A stretch of DNA of 64,000 nt from an uncultured Porphyromonadaceae bacterium (GTDB lineage Bacteria; Bacteroidota; Bacteroidia; Bacteroidales; Muribaculaceae): NCBI GenBank assembly GCA_937892215.1, contig CALAVE010000044.1, positions 41,891 to 105,890 on the forward strand. The letters are read 5' to 3'. The position numbers were made by a program, and so were the translations under genes. The number at the start of each line of letters is the position of its first letter. Positions within the stretch are counted from its first letter, which is position 1. Shown piece after piece: positions 18,825 to 27,916 of the stretch. The notes below the pieces were generated by a model. It was not told the DNA's origin. It worked only from the letters and a program-made list of their open reading frames with translations, and did no database searches.

Positions 18825-19937
18825 TTAAGGCAGGGTGTAACGGCTTCCGGGCAGGGTGACTATCAGTCCGCGGCAGTCGAGATCGACGAGCGTGCTCATG
18901 ATGCGATAGACGGGTGTACTGAGGGCTTGTGCTATGACGTTGATATGCGCTTCACCGTTAGTCCGCAAGTAATCGGTCACGGCTTTTTCCTCGGGTGATA
19001 ACGATGGGAAGAGTTCCATTTCTCGCGGCGAGGTTTCCGGCTTGTGACTTTCCCAGTTCATGGCGCGGATAATGTCGTCGGCGCAAGTGATGAGCATGGC
19101 CTGATTATTCTGAATAAGCCTGTTGCATCCGCGTGAATACTCATCTCCGGGTTTGCCCGGAACGGCAAAGACATCGCGGTCGTAGCTTGCCGCAAGGCGT
19201 GCAGTGACCAGAGCGCCGCCGCTAAAAGCGGACTCCACGACAATTGTGCAGTCGGCGAGCGCGGCGATAATGCGGTTGCGAGCAAGGAAGTTGCCCTTGT
19301 GCATGGCGTCTTGGCTCATGTAGTCGGTGACGATGGCTCCACCGTGCCGCACTATGCCGGCCGCGTCGGAGCGGTGTGCGTCGGGATAAATCTTGTTGAG
19401 CCCTCGTGCCATTACAGCCACCGTGGGGAGTCCGTACTTGACGGCAGCCCTGTGTGCACTTATATCGATTCCATAAGCCAGACCGCTTACAATCACTGTT
19501 CCGGGCAATGACTGCGCAAATTCGCTCACCAGCGTGTCGCAGAAGCGCATGCCCTGTGCGGTGGCATGGCGAGTGCCCACCATGCTGACGATGTGGCCGG
19601 CATTGAGGTCGCACTCGCCGCACACATATAGCATAATAGGAGCATCGGGGGCATTGACCAGCCTTTTGGGGTAGTCGTCGTCGGTGAAATAGACGGCGCG
19701 TACGTTATTGCTATTGAGGAAGGCAATCTCTTTCTTGGCTTTGGAAGTCTGTTCGTCGCGGTATTGCTTGCTGTAAACTCTGCTGCGGCTACCGGTTATG
19801 GTGCGCAATTTCTGCTCGGAGAGTTCAAAGAAATTCTGTTCACTGCCCACCACATCAAGGAGTTTCGTGGCTAAATCATAGCCCATGCCACGAATAGAAG
19901 CGAAAGCGATGCGATATGTGAGCAGGTCTTGAGACAT
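18825..19937 (-). CDS. dprA: DNA-processing protein DprA
   Basis: A 370-aa cytoplasmic protein that in competent bacteria binds incoming single-stranded DNA and loads RecA. Layout: an N-terminal helix-hairpin-helix/SAM-like region (1-80), the extended Rossmann DprA core with VGTRHATAQGM, VSGLAYGIDISAHRAA, GGAIVTDY and FSGGALVTA (about 110-285), and a C-terminal winged-helix domain (about 310-370). It is the last gene of the compact minus-strand run starting at the Yip1-like gene, 21 nt after the thioesterase. No competence operon genes are nearby. Confidence 0.95.
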   Translation of the reverse strand: MSQDLLTYRIAFASIRGMGYDLATKLLDVVGSEQNFFELSEQKLRTITGSRSRVYSKQYRDEQTSKAKKEIAFLNSNNVRAVYFTDDDYPKRLVNAPDAPIMLYVCGECDLNAGHIVSMVGTRHATAQGMRFCDTLVSEFAQSLPGTVIVSGLAYGIDISAHRAAVKYGLPTVAVMARGLNKIYPDAHRSDAAGIVRHGGAIVTDYMSQDAMHKGNFLARNRIIAALADCTIVVESAFSGGALVTARLAASYDRDVFAVPGKPGDEYSRGCNRLIQNNQAMLITCADDIIRAMNWESHKPETSPREMELFPSLSPEEKAVTDYLRTNGEAHINVIAQALSTPVYRIMSTLVDLDCRGLIVTLPGSRYTLP

Positions 19938-19958
19938 AGTCGTGACGCGTGTGAGTGC

Positions 19959-20366
19959 TTAGAGGTAATCCTTGAAAAACTCAGCCAGTTTTTCACCGCG
20001 AGTGGGCCAATCGTTCTTAACCACTACCGAAGTGACAATGGCCTGGACGGCAAGAGCACCTGACTCCTTGTTGAAGATGTCCTGATGAAAGACGAAGCGG
20101 ATTCCCTTGCGCTCAAGCCACAATTTGCACACCGCCACGTCGCCGCTGCGGAGCGATGACTTGTAGTTTATTTCCACCCGACTCACTACCGGGGTGAGCC
20201 CCTCGGATTCCATCTTGGCGAAAGAGTAGCCCACATGACACAGGAACTGGTGGCGGGCATGCTCCAGATAGTGCTGATAGATGGCATTATTCACAATGCC
20301 CTCACTGTCCAGTTCGTAGTCCCTTACGGCTATCTCTAAGGAGAATTGATATTTATTATCTTCCAT
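19959..20366 (-). CDS. YbgC-like acyl-CoA thioesterase (hotdog fold)
   Basis: A 135-aa cytoplasmic hotdog-fold protein of the 4-hydroxybenzoyl-CoA/YbgC thioesterase group. The active-site segment VRDYELDSEGIVNNAIYQHYLEHAR (residues ~13-37) has the usual Y-x-x-D-x-x-G-x-V-x-x-x-x-Y spacing. The long C-terminal helix is preserved. It hydrolyses acyl-CoA or acyl-ACP thioesters; the substrate is unknown. It lies 13 nt after lepA and 21 nt before dprA, so is probably co-transcribed with both. Confidence 0.88.
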   Translation of the reverse strand: MEDNKYQFSLEIAVRDYELDSEGIVNNAIYQHYLEHARHQFLCHVGYSFAKMESEGLTPVVSRVEINYKSSLRSGDVAVCKLWLERKGIRFVFHQDIFNKESGALAVQAIVTSVVVKNDWPTRGEKLAEFFKDYL

Positions 20367-20379
20367 GTCGCGGTTAGCT

Positions 20380-22167
20380 TTAATCCAGTTTTAGCACTGC
20401 AAGGAATGCTTTCTGCGGCACCTGAACGGTCCCTATTTGTTTCATGCGTTTCTTTCCGGCTTTCTGCTTCTCAAGCAACTTGCGTTTTCGGCTCACGTCG
20501 CCGCCGTAGCACTTGGCTGTTACGTCCTTACGCACCTGCTTGATGGTCTCGCGAGCCACAATTTTAGAGCCTATTGCAGCCTGCACGGCGATGTCGTACT
20601 GCTGGCGCGGAATCAGTTCTTTCAATTTCTCGCACATACGGCGTCCCAGGGTCACGGCATTGTCAACATGAGTGAGCGAACTGAGAGCGTCCACCGGCTG
20701 GCCGTTGAGCAGAATGTCGAGTTTGATGAGTTTGGATTCGCGGTATGAACTGATGTAGTAGTCGAACGACGCGTATCCCTTGCTGATGCTTTTCAGTTTG
20801 TCGTAGAAGTCGATTACAATCTCGCCGAGCGGAATATCGAATGACAGTTCCATGCGGTTACCCGAGATGTATTCCTGCTTTGTGAGCACTCCGCGCTTGG
20901 CCAGGCACAGGGTGATGATGGGTCCCATGAAGTCGGCCAGAGTAATAATGGACGCGTGAATGTAAGGTTCTTCGATATACTCGATAAGAGTGGGGTCGGG
21001 GAGTCCGGCCGGATTGTGCACTTCGGCCATGCCGCCTTTCTTGTCATAGACTTTGTAGGACACGTTAGGCACTGTGGTTATAACCTCCATGTTAAATTCT
21101 CGGCTCAGACGCTCCTGAACAATCTCCATGTGTAGCAGTCCCAGGAATCCGCAACGGAAGCCGAAACCGAGTGCAACCGACGACTCGGGGGTGAAGGTGA
21201 GAGCGGCATCGTTGAGCTGGAGTTTCTCAAGCGATGAACGAAGGTTCTCGAAATCTTCGGGGTCGATGGGATATACGCCGGCAAACACCATGGGTTTCAC
21301 CTCCTGGAAGCCTTCAATGGCCTTGAGGCACGGAGTCTCCACCTGTGTGATGGTGTCGCCCACACGGACTTCAGTGGAATTCTTGATGCCGGAAATTATG
21401 TAGCCCACGTTTCCAGCCTGCAGTTCGTCGCGTGGTGACAGTTTCAGTTTCAGTACACCCACCTCGTCGGCGTTGTATTCCTTACCGGTGTTGACGAATT
21501 TCACCAGTTCGCCCTTGTGAATTTTTCCGTTGATAATTTTGAAGTAAACGATAATACCACGGAAGGGATTGAACACGGAGTCGAAAATCAGAGCCTGCAG
21601 CGGTGCGTTGGGGTCACCTTTGGGGGCCGGAATCCGTTCCACAATAGCGTCTAAGATTTGCGGTATGCCTTCGCCTGTGCGGGCACTTGCCCTGATAATG
21701 TCGGAGGGGTCGCACCCCAGAAGTTCCACAATTTCGTCTTCCACCTCGTCGGGGTGTGCGCTATCCATGTCAATCTTGTTGATGACAGGGATTATTTCCA
21801 GACTGTTCTCAATGGCCATATAGAGGTTGGAGATGGTCTGTGCCTGAACCCCCTGTGTGGCGTCCACCACAAGCAACGCACCCTCGCATGCCGCAATGGA
21901 GCGCGACACCTCGTAAGAGAAATCCACGTGCCCCGGAGTGTCGATGAGGTTGAGGGTGAACTGCTCTCCGCCTTTGGCGAAATCCATCTGAATAGCGTGG
22001 CTCTTGATGGTAATTCCGCGCTCTCGCTCCAGGTCCATGTCGTCAAGCACCTGATTTTGCATCTCCTTGTCGCCCACGGTCTTGGTGTATTCAAGCAGAC
22101 GGTCGGCCAGAGTGCTCTTTCCGTGGTCGATATGCGCAATTATGCAGAAGTTTCTTATATTTTTCAT
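20380..22167 (-). CDS. lepA: elongation factor 4 (LepA)
   Basis: A 595-aa ribosome-associated GTPase that acts on stalled or mis-translocated ribosomes. The G1 loop reads AHIDHGKSTL near residue 10, DTPGHVDF is the G3 site and NKIDM is G4. The EF4-specific C-terminal domain is complete (CYGGDVSRKRKLLEKQKAGKKRMK). I chose the ATG at 22167 (MKNIRNFCIIAHIDHG): the longer open frame to 22221 runs through a promoter box at 22192-22199 and into the end of the upstream gene. Length is then typical. Confidence 0.97.
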   Translation of the reverse strand: MKNIRNFCIIAHIDHGKSTLADRLLEYTKTVGDKEMQNQVLDDMDLERERGITIKSHAIQMDFAKGGEQFTLNLIDTPGHVDFSYEVSRSIAACEGALLVVDATQGVQAQTISNLYMAIENSLEIIPVINKIDMDSAHPDEVEDEIVELLGCDPSDIIRASARTGEGIPQILDAIVERIPAPKGDPNAPLQALIFDSVFNPFRGIIVYFKIINGKIHKGELVKFVNTGKEYNADEVGVLKLKLSPRDELQAGNVGYIISGIKNSTEVRVGDTITQVETPCLKAIEGFQEVKPMVFAGVYPIDPEDFENLRSSLEKLQLNDAALTFTPESSVALGFGFRCGFLGLLHMEIVQERLSREFNMEVITTVPNVSYKVYDKKGGMAEVHNPAGLPDPTLIEYIEEPYIHASIITLADFMGPIITLCLAKRGVLTKQEYISGNRMELSFDIPLGEIVIDFYDKLKSISKGYASFDYYISSYRESKLIKLDILLNGQPVDALSSLTHVDNAVTLGRRMCEKLKELIPRQQYDIAVQAAIGSKIVARETIKQVRKDVTAKCYGGDVSRKRKLLEKQKAGKKRMKQIGTVQVPQKAFLAVLKLD

Positions 22168-22191
22168 TCTAATGTTTCTTGTTTTAGAGTG

Positions 22192-22199
22192 CAAAGATA
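22192..22199 (-). promoter_or_regulatory. promoter -7 box TATCTTTG for lepA
   Basis: Minus-strand TATCTTTG 24 nt before the lepA ATG, close to the 3' end of the hydrolase gene. It suggests lepA, the thioesterase gene and dprA can be transcribed separately from the genes before them. Confidence 0.65.
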
Positions 22200-22210
22200 C
22201 AAAATGTTTG

Positions 22211-22978
22211 TCACTCTTCAATGCGAACTATCTGTGTGTCGTAAGCAAGCCTTACGTTTTGTGGCAATAATCGGTTCACCTCTTCGTGGAATCCCATTTC
22301 GTGGCTCATGTGCGTGAGAAGGGCTTGCTGAGGCTTTACGAGGTCTATTATATCAAGCGACTCGCTCAGTGACAGATGAGACATGTGCGGAGTGGTGCGC
22401 AGAGAATTCAGTACAAGCAGCGGAATGCCTCTGAGTTTCAGGAGTTGTTCCGGTGCGATGGTCTTGGCGTCGGTAATGTATGCCATGGGGCCGATGCGGA
22501 ATCCCAGTATGGGAAGTTTGTAATGCATAACCGGAATGGGCGTGATTTCCACAGGGCCGATGCTGAACGGCTCATTCTCCTTAATTTCGTGCAGTTCCAG
22601 ACGCGGAACACCGGGGTAGGGGTGTTCCACGAAGCAGTAGGGCATGCGTTGCTTAAGATTGCCTATCACATCGGCCCTTGCATATACGGGAAAGTCGCCG
22701 GTGGCGCAATAGGCTCTCAGGTCGTCCATTCCGCCCACATGGTCGTAGTGGATGTGTGTCAGCAGAAGCGCGTCCAGTTCGTTGTCGCTGCTTCTGAGCA
22801 TCTGATACCTGAAATCGGGTCCGCAGTCGATGAGTATTTTCTTTCCGCGGTATCGGACCACAGCAGAGCAGCGCAGCCGCTTGTCGTGGCTGTCTCCTGA
22901 TGTGCACACGGGGCAGTTGCATTTCAGTTGAGGCACACCCGTTGAGGTTCCGGTACCTAAAAATTCTATCTCAAGCAT
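22211..22978 (-). CDS. metallo-beta-lactamase-fold hydrolase, PhnP-like
   Basis: A 255-aa cytoplasmic metallohydrolase. GTGTSTGVPQLKCNCPVC near the N-terminus is the typical PhnP/RNase Z-like start with a Cys pair. The metal site is THIHYDHVGGMDDLR (His75, His77, Asp79, His80), with later ligands in PIPVMHYKLP, AYITDAK and LTHMSHEMGFHEE. PhnP relatives cleave cyclic phosphodiesters such as cyclic ribose phosphates; the substrate here is not evident. It begins 8 nt after the lipoprotein gene. Confidence 0.88.
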   Translation of the reverse strand: MLEIEFLGTGTSTGVPQLKCNCPVCTSGDSHDKRLRCSAVVRYRGKKILIDCGPDFRYQMLRSSDNELDALLLTHIHYDHVGGMDDLRAYCATGDFPVYARADVIGNLKQRMPYCFVEHPYPGVPRLELHEIKENEPFSIGPVEITPIPVMHYKLPILGFRIGPMAYITDAKTIAPEQLLKLRGIPLLVLNSLRTTPHMSHLSLSESLDIIDLVKPQQALLTHMSHEMGFHEEVNRLLPQNVRLAYDTQIVRIEE

Positions 22979-22986
22979 AATCAGTT

Positions 22987-23922
22987 CTATTTTCGGAAGG
23001 TGTGCAGCACACCGTCCATGAATATCAGGTAGGTTCCGCCATCGTAGTACCAGTACTCGCGCAGGCCGTCGTAAGTGGGGCGCGTTTCAGAGGTTCTGGG
23101 GTTTCCCAGAGCCAGGCGGCATTCCTCTTTGGTCATGCCCTGCACCACGGTGCCACTAATGATATGCTCCCACGTTTTGCCGGAAATGGTGGGGTACTGG
23201 GCCTTGATGTCAGACAGGGAGAAGAGTGAATCGAAGTCACGTCCTTGCATCACGATGTTGTTTGTGGCCATCCACACCATGGCATGCTCGTGTTTGTCGG
23301 CAGTGGAGAACATCACCTTTAGCGGGAACACCTTGTTGCCCGGCAGCACACTGTCAATCTTCACCTTGATGAATTTGCGTCCGCCGATCATTTCTTCGGT
23401 AACGGGGTTATACCAGATAGCGGTCTTTATGTATGCGTCTTTCCCGCAGAGTTGGCGCGCAAAGTGCGTAACTTCGTCGATGTTGACAATAAATGGGATT
23501 CTCCAAGAGGAAGTGAACTCGTCGATAGTCTTGCCTGTGGGGAAAACGTATGTGTTGTGCCCGTCGGTGAGGCGGATGTTGACAGTGGCGCGGTTATCGA
23601 GGATGCTACCGGTGTCGTAGCCGGTGTATGTGAGCATGCGTCCTGCCAGACGCAGCGTGTCGGTGTTATAGGACGACGAGGGCGCGAAAATCAGTCTTAT
23701 CTGGTTGTCGGTTACATAGAATTGCTTGCCCGCTTTCCACACCGGCAGAGAATCGTTGTATGCCGTTAGGCTTGAGCGAGTGGCCGACTTTTCTGCTTGC
23801 GCGATGGCGCGGCGTACATCCTTGTCGCTTATTTTCTTGGTGTTTTCCACACCGGTGAAACATCCGCACAAGGAGCCTGTAAGGGCCAAGCATATCAGAT
23901 ATGAAAGCAGTCGCTGTCTCAT
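22987..23922 (-). CDS. lipoprotein with a BamE/SmpA-like C-terminal segment
   Basis: A 311-aa lipoprotein: signal peptide with lipobox LCGC (Cys21). The middle is a beta-rich region with no family I recognise. The last ~60 residues (GTVVQGMTKEECRLALGNPRTSE...REYWYYDGGTYLIFMDGVL) resemble the BamE/SmpA repeat, in which G-M-T-x-x-E precedes L-G-x-P and a W-x-Y strand pair. It may act in envelope assembly; that is inference from the segment only. It lies 11 nt after smpB. Confidence 0.65.
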   Translation of the reverse strand: MRQRLLSYLICLALTGSLCGCFTGVENTKKISDKDVRRAIAQAEKSATRSSLTAYNDSLPVWKAGKQFYVTDNQIRLIFAPSSSYNTDTLRLAGRMLTYTGYDTGSILDNRATVNIRLTDGHNTYVFPTGKTIDEFTSSWRIPFIVNIDEVTHFARQLCGKDAYIKTAIWYNPVTEEMIGGRKFIKVKIDSVLPGNKVFPLKVMFSTADKHEHAMVWMATNNIVMQGRDFDSLFSLSDIKAQYPTISGKTWEHIISGTVVQGMTKEECRLALGNPRTSETRPTYDGLREYWYYDGGTYLIFMDGVLHTFRK

Positions 23923-23933
23923 GGAGTTGGGCT

Positions 23934-24383
23934 TTATTTTTTCATAAGTCGGCTCATGTTGCGCTTGTCTTCCCGCTCCTTGATGGACTGGCGCTTATCG
24001 AACTGTTTCTTGCCTCGGGCAATGGCTATCACCAGTTTGGCAAGGCCTCTCTCGTTGAGAAAAAGGCGCAGCGGAATCACTGAGAATCCGGGTTGTGATG
24101 CGGCCTTCGCTATCTTGGTGATTTCCTTACGATTGAGCAGCAACTTGCGGTCCCGGTTGGTCTGATGATTATTGTACGACCCAAACGAATATTCGGCGAT
24201 ATACATGTTCTTCAGCCACAGTTCATTGTTCTCCACGAGACAATAGGTGTCGGACAACGAGGCTTTGCTCATCCTGACTGACTTTATTTCAGTTCCGGTG
24301 AGCACCATGCCTGCGGTGAACGTCTCGATAATCTCGTAGTCGAACGTTGCGCGGCGGTTTTTTATGTTGAGATTGTTAGCCAT
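23934..24383 (-). CDS. smpB: SsrA-binding protein SmpB
   Basis: A 149-aa RNA-binding protein that brings tmRNA to stalled ribosomes. Recognised by NRRATFDYEIIETFTAGMVLTGTEIKSVR at the N-terminus, the central ENNELWLKNMYIAEY block and the basic C-terminal tail (KREDKRNMSRLMKK here as KEREDKRNMSRLMKK). Length is typical. No tmRNA gene was seen in the window. It starts 6 nt after the Yip1-like gene. Confidence 0.96.
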   Translation of the reverse strand: MANNLNIKNRRATFDYEIIETFTAGMVLTGTEIKSVRMSKASLSDTYCLVENNELWLKNMYIAEYSFGSYNNHQTNRDRKLLLNRKEITKIAKAASQPGFSVIPLRLFLNERGLAKLVIAIARGKKQFDKRQSIKEREDKRNMSRLMKK

Positions 24384-24389
24384 TGATGC

Positions 24390-24962
24390 TTAGTTGATGT
24401 GGATAAAAATGCCTTTCAGCAGCAACTGGATGATTACTGGAACAAAGATAATCAGAGCCGAAGCAATGAGTACGAATTTAGTGAGCTTGTTCTTGTCGGT
24501 GATTTCTATGCCGGCAAATTCGGCCCCGCAATAGATGATGAAGATTACGTAGGTAACCAGAAAGTAAAGAGGCGCGAAATGCGTGGGCATCAGATTGTCT
24601 ATTATCTTAAGAATCACCAGATATATGATGCTGTAGATGATGAAATCGTTGTGCCTGGAATTGATGCTGTGCGTGGGGTTCAATTCTGGATAGAACCCGT
24701 CGAGCAGGTAACTCGTGAGGTACAAGGTGATGAAATAGCTTGCGAATGAAGTTATGGCAAGCATAAGGGCAACCGACAGCGAGAGCGTGGAGTCGTAAAG
24801 CATGGGGATGAACTCCGTAACTGCAAGCGCGGCCAGCAGCGGGTAAAACGCTTTGGAGAGAAGGTCTTGCGTGGGAAAACTGGACCGGTTCACCTCTTCC
24901 CAGCCCATCTTTGGCGCCACTATGACCAGTAATATGTTCTTCAGGATACTCATGTTGTTCAT
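24390..24962 (-). CDS. Yip1-family integral membrane protein
   Basis: A 190-aa membrane protein with about five hydrophobic helices and the N-terminal lead ILLVIVAPKMGWEEVN typical of bacterial Yip1-domain proteins (LL.P...W..I). Function in bacteria is unclear. The open frame extends to 25001, but a promoter box at 24972-24979 lies in that extension, so translation must start downstream. ATG 24962 (MNNMSIL) is chosen; ATG 24953 is an alternative. First gene of the run to smpB and the hydrolase. Confidence 0.75.
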   Translation of the reverse strand: MNNMSILKNILLVIVAPKMGWEEVNRSSFPTQDLLSKAFYPLLAALAVTEFIPMLYDSTLSLSVALMLAITSFASYFITLYLTSYLLDGFYPELNPTHSINSRHNDFIIYSIIYLVILKIIDNLMPTHFAPLYFLVTYVIFIIYCGAEFAGIEITDKNKLTKFVLIASALIIFVPVIIQLLLKGIFIHIN

Positions 24963-24971
24963 TTTATTATG

Positions 24972-24979
24972 CAAAGGTA
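24972..24979 (-). promoter_or_regulatory. promoter -7 box TACCTTTG for the Yip1-smpB run
   Basis: Minus-strand TACCTTTG only 9 nt before ATG 24962. This implies a very short leader and rules out the longer ORF start. Confidence 0.65.
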
Positions 24980-25146
24980 CTGCAAACTGAGCGCAGAACA
25001 AAATGAAACCTAACTTTTTTCATTTTTTATGCTGCGAGCAAGCATAAATTTGTGGTGGCAACCCAAGTGGGGATTAAGCAACGCTTGAGCGAAGCGGTAA
25101 TTTTGAAAAATAAGTGTGTAAGTTTTTCCATAAGACAGAAATCCAT

Positions 25147-25154
25147 TAATTTTG
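25147..25154 (+). promoter_or_regulatory. promoter -7 box TAATTTTG for the LolC/FtsX-like permease
   Basis: Plus-strand TAATTTTG 18 nt before ATG 25173. It overlaps the longest open frame (TTG at 25152), which is therefore not the start. Confidence 0.65.
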
Positions 25155-25172
25155 TGGTGCAAAAGCGAAATA

Positions 25173-26426
25173 ATGCGGATGAAATGGGAATGGTTCATAG
25201 CGAAGCGGCTTAGGCTGAAAGGAGGCGTTGCGAAAGGGGCTCCGAGCCTGAGTATTGCTGTTGCCGGCATAGTACTGTCGGTGGTGGTGATGATTTTGTC
25301 CATTGCCATAGTGATAGGTTTCAAGAACGAGATAACGGGAAAGATATATAACCTGGATGCGCACATTAAGGTATCGGACGCCTATGTCATTGACAATGAT
25401 GAGCCATACAATAGCGTGAATCGTGGCACATTGTCACAAATTATCCTGGCGGATACATCTTTTGCGGCCAAGGTGCGAGACATGGCACTTGTGGCGGAGA
25501 AATCGGCTGTGCTGAAGACCGACAGCGATTTCAAGGGGATAGTAGTGCGAGGAGTGGACGACGGTTATGACTGGTCGTATCTTGAATCGCATCTGACGGC
25601 AGGGCGAGTGCCTCAGGCAGGTGTGGAGCAGGAGGTCCTTATCTCCAAGATGGTGGCTAATGAACTGGGACTGAAGGTGGGTGACAAGGTTTACGCTTAT
25701 TTCATCGATGAGAAAGTGAAAGTGCGGCGTCCGGTGGTGGCCGGCATATTCAGCACTGATTTCGACACGTTCGATGATAATGTGCTCATGTGCAACATAG
25801 GGCTTGTGCAGGGTGTGAACGGTTGGAACCGAGACACAGGAAATTACATGGCGATAAACCTAAGGAATGTGGATAACGTGGACGATGCTGCGCTCGACCT
25901 CTATGCCGTGCTTACCACGGCTGTGTATAAACAGGATTTGCCCATGATGTATAATGTGGACGATACGCATAATTACAACTCGTCGCTTTTCTCATGGCTG
26001 GGAATGCTGGATATGAATGTGGTGATAATTCTCACACTGATGATGATTGTGGCTATGTTCACGCTTATAGCGGCAATGCTGATGATAATATTGGAGCGCA
26101 TAAGGTTTATAGGCGTGATAAAGGCTCAGGGAGCGACTAACGCTTCGGTGAGGCGAATATTCATGTTACTGACAGGAAAACTTATACTGACGGCACTGAT
26201 TATAGGCAATGCGCTGGGACTGGGGATGGCACTGGTGCAACAAAGGTTCCATGTGGTAAAACTTGACCCCGAGGCTTATTATATGCCGTGGGTCCCTATA
26301 AGTATTAATCTGACGGCAATAGTGGCACTGAACATAATGGTTATAATTGTAGCCTACTTGTCGCTGATAGGGCCGTCGCACATAATATCGGGGATAAAGC
26401 CTACGACCACACTGCGATATGAATAA
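25173..26426 (+). CDS. FtsX/LolC-like ABC transporter permease
   Basis: A 417-aa inner-membrane protein with the LolC/LolE/MacB layout: one N-terminal helix (about residues 33-55), a ~230-residue periplasmic domain and three C-terminal helices of the FtsX domain (from VVIILTLMMIVAMFTLIAAMLMIILERIR). It probably pairs with an ATPase encoded elsewhere, and may move lipoproteins to the outer membrane. No ATP-binding subunit is adjacent. ATG 25173 is chosen because the promoter box precedes it; ATG 25179 is possible. Confidence 0.85.
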   Translation: MRMKWEWFIAKRLRLKGGVAKGAPSLSIAVAGIVLSVVVMILSIAIVIGFKNEITGKIYNLDAHIKVSDAYVIDNDEPYNSVNRGTLSQIILADTSFAAKVRDMALVAEKSAVLKTDSDFKGIVVRGVDDGYDWSYLESHLTAGRVPQAGVEQEVLISKMVANELGLKVGDKVYAYFIDEKVKVRRPVVAGIFSTDFDTFDDNVLMCNIGLVQGVNGWNRDTGNYMAINLRNVDNVDDAALDLYAVLTTAVYKQDLPMMYNVDDTHNYNSSLFSWLGMLDMNVVIILTLMMIVAMFTLIAAMLMIILERIRFIGVIKAQGATNASVRRIFMLLTGKLILTALIIGNALGLGMALVQQRFHVVKLDPEAYYMPWVPISINLTAIVALNIMVIIVAYLSLIGPSHIISGIKPTTTLRYE

Positions 26427-26452
26427 AGGCGCAGATGGGTAGAAGAAAACTT

Positions 26453-27733
26453 TTACACATTGCCTGCAACGACTTGCAGCATTGAATCTGTGTCAAGGTA
26501 TTTGCGTGCGATTTCGGCCAACTCTTCGGGTGTGATTCGGCCCAGAATTTCCACTTGCCTGCTGAAGTAGTCGGCTCCGGTGCCATAGAGGAAGTCGGTG
26601 CTGGTGTAACTGGCCCGTGAAGAAGGGGTGTCGAGAACTTTAGTCAGAGAACTGATGATGTATTTCTTGACTTTGAGCAATTCATCTTGGTCTAATGGCT
26701 CGTTCTGCAAGCGTGATATTTCGGCCTTTATCTCGTCAATCACTTTCCACGTGAAGGCGGTGTCGCACTGTGTCTCTATGTCGATGTACCCGTCGTGTCG
26801 CCTTCCGCTGAGTGAGGCCGAAATGTTGTAGGTGAACCCTTTTTCCTCACGGATGTTTTTCATGAGTCGGCTTCCGAAATAGCCGCCAAGTGCCGTTATC
26901 AGAATGCGTAGCGGAATGTAGTCGGGGTGGACTCGCGGAATGGCACCAATCCTGATTTTAATGGCACTTTGTACCGCATTCTGTTTTCGGATTACGCTCT
27001 GCACATTATGGGGCGATTCCGGCATCATGTCGGGCAGCAAGTCGGTAACTTGCTCAGACGGTTTCCACTGTCCGAAAGTGTCGTCGAGTATGCGCAGTTC
27101 CTTGTCGGTGATGCGCCCGGAAAGGATGATTCTGCAATTTTCGGGATGATAGTACCGGGCATGGAACTGTTTCAAATCGGTGCTTGATATGCTTTCTATA
27201 CCTTGCGGTGTGGGGATTCTGGAGAGTGGATGTCGCTCGCCGTAATACTGTCTGTTAATTTCATTCTCAGCGAGAGTCTCCACTTCTTCGAGCGATGTCT
27301 TGTAGTGGCCGGCCACTCGTCGTACGATATTCTGCATGTTGCTTTCAGGGAAAGTGGGAGAGCAGACACAATTAAAGAAGATTTGGCACGTATGCAGGAA
27401 GTTGTAATTAAGCGAGGAAAGCGTGGCGCATGCGAAGTGGTCGTAAGAGTTTACCTGCTTGCCGGCGCCGCAGAAATCCAAGTCTTGCGCAATCTTTTCG
27501 GCTGTGGCATGCTCATTGCCCTCAAACAAGGCCGCTGCAGTGAGCGCGGAAATCAGCGGTGCGGCTTCTTCATAGTTGCCGCCAGGCAGATACACAGCGA
27601 GTTTGTTAGTCTCTTCCTCACCGTCAGCGATGACCTGCAACTTAATGCCGTTGCTCAGAGTGATGATTTCCGGTGGAGTGAAACTGATGGAGGTAGTGAA
27701 CGTTGTGTGTGGTTTGCTGGTCCAGTCGGGCAT
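26453..27733 (-). CDS. M16 family peptidase homologue lacking the zinc-binding motif
   Basis: A 426-aa protein with both M16 domains. Where active M16 peptidases have HxxEH, this protein reads AALFEGNEHATAEKIA, so the zinc site is absent. The second domain keeps the Arg/Tyr-type region (NIREEKGFTYNISASLSGRRHDGYIDI). This matches the non-catalytic partner of two-subunit M16B enzymes. No HxxEH partner lies in the window. No signal peptide is seen at the chosen start. ATG 27733 (MPDWTSKPHT) is chosen; the frame extends 38 codons upstream without homology. Confidence 0.85.
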   Translation of the reverse strand: MPDWTSKPHTTFTTSISFTPPEIITLSNGIKLQVIADGEEETNKLAVYLPGGNYEEAAPLISALTAAALFEGNEHATAEKIAQDLDFCGAGKQVNSYDHFACATLSSLNYNFLHTCQIFFNCVCSPTFPESNMQNIVRRVAGHYKTSLEEVETLAENEINRQYYGERHPLSRIPTPQGIESISSTDLKQFHARYYHPENCRIILSGRITDKELRILDDTFGQWKPSEQVTDLLPDMMPESPHNVQSVIRKQNAVQSAIKIRIGAIPRVHPDYIPLRILITALGGYFGSRLMKNIREEKGFTYNISASLSGRRHDGYIDIETQCDTAFTWKVIDEIKAEISRLQNEPLDQDELLKVKKYIISSLTKVLDTPSSRASYTSTDFLYGTGADYFSRQVEILGRITPEELAEIARKYLDTDSMLQVVAGNV

Positions 27734-27834
27734 CGTTAAATTGTTTTTTGTAAGATGTTTCTGATTATTCTCATGCACATTTTGAAAACGTGTGGAATTT
27801 GTCGTTATTGTGTGCAAGGAGCGACTTTTATAGA

Positions 27835-27869
27835 AGAAGAGACTCACCGACAGGCGATGAATCTCTTCT
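27835..27869 (-). terminator. probable terminator of the T9SS-type protein gene
   Basis: 8-bp stem AGAAGAGA (27835-27842) and TCTCTTCT (27862-27869). On the minus strand TCTATAAAAG follows, a weak T tract. It lies 48 nt after the stop at 27917. Confidence 0.5.
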
Positions 27870-27916
27870 GTGCTTTATTAGGGCCTGATGGCTCTGGCCA
27901 GAGTTGAGTCGGATAG

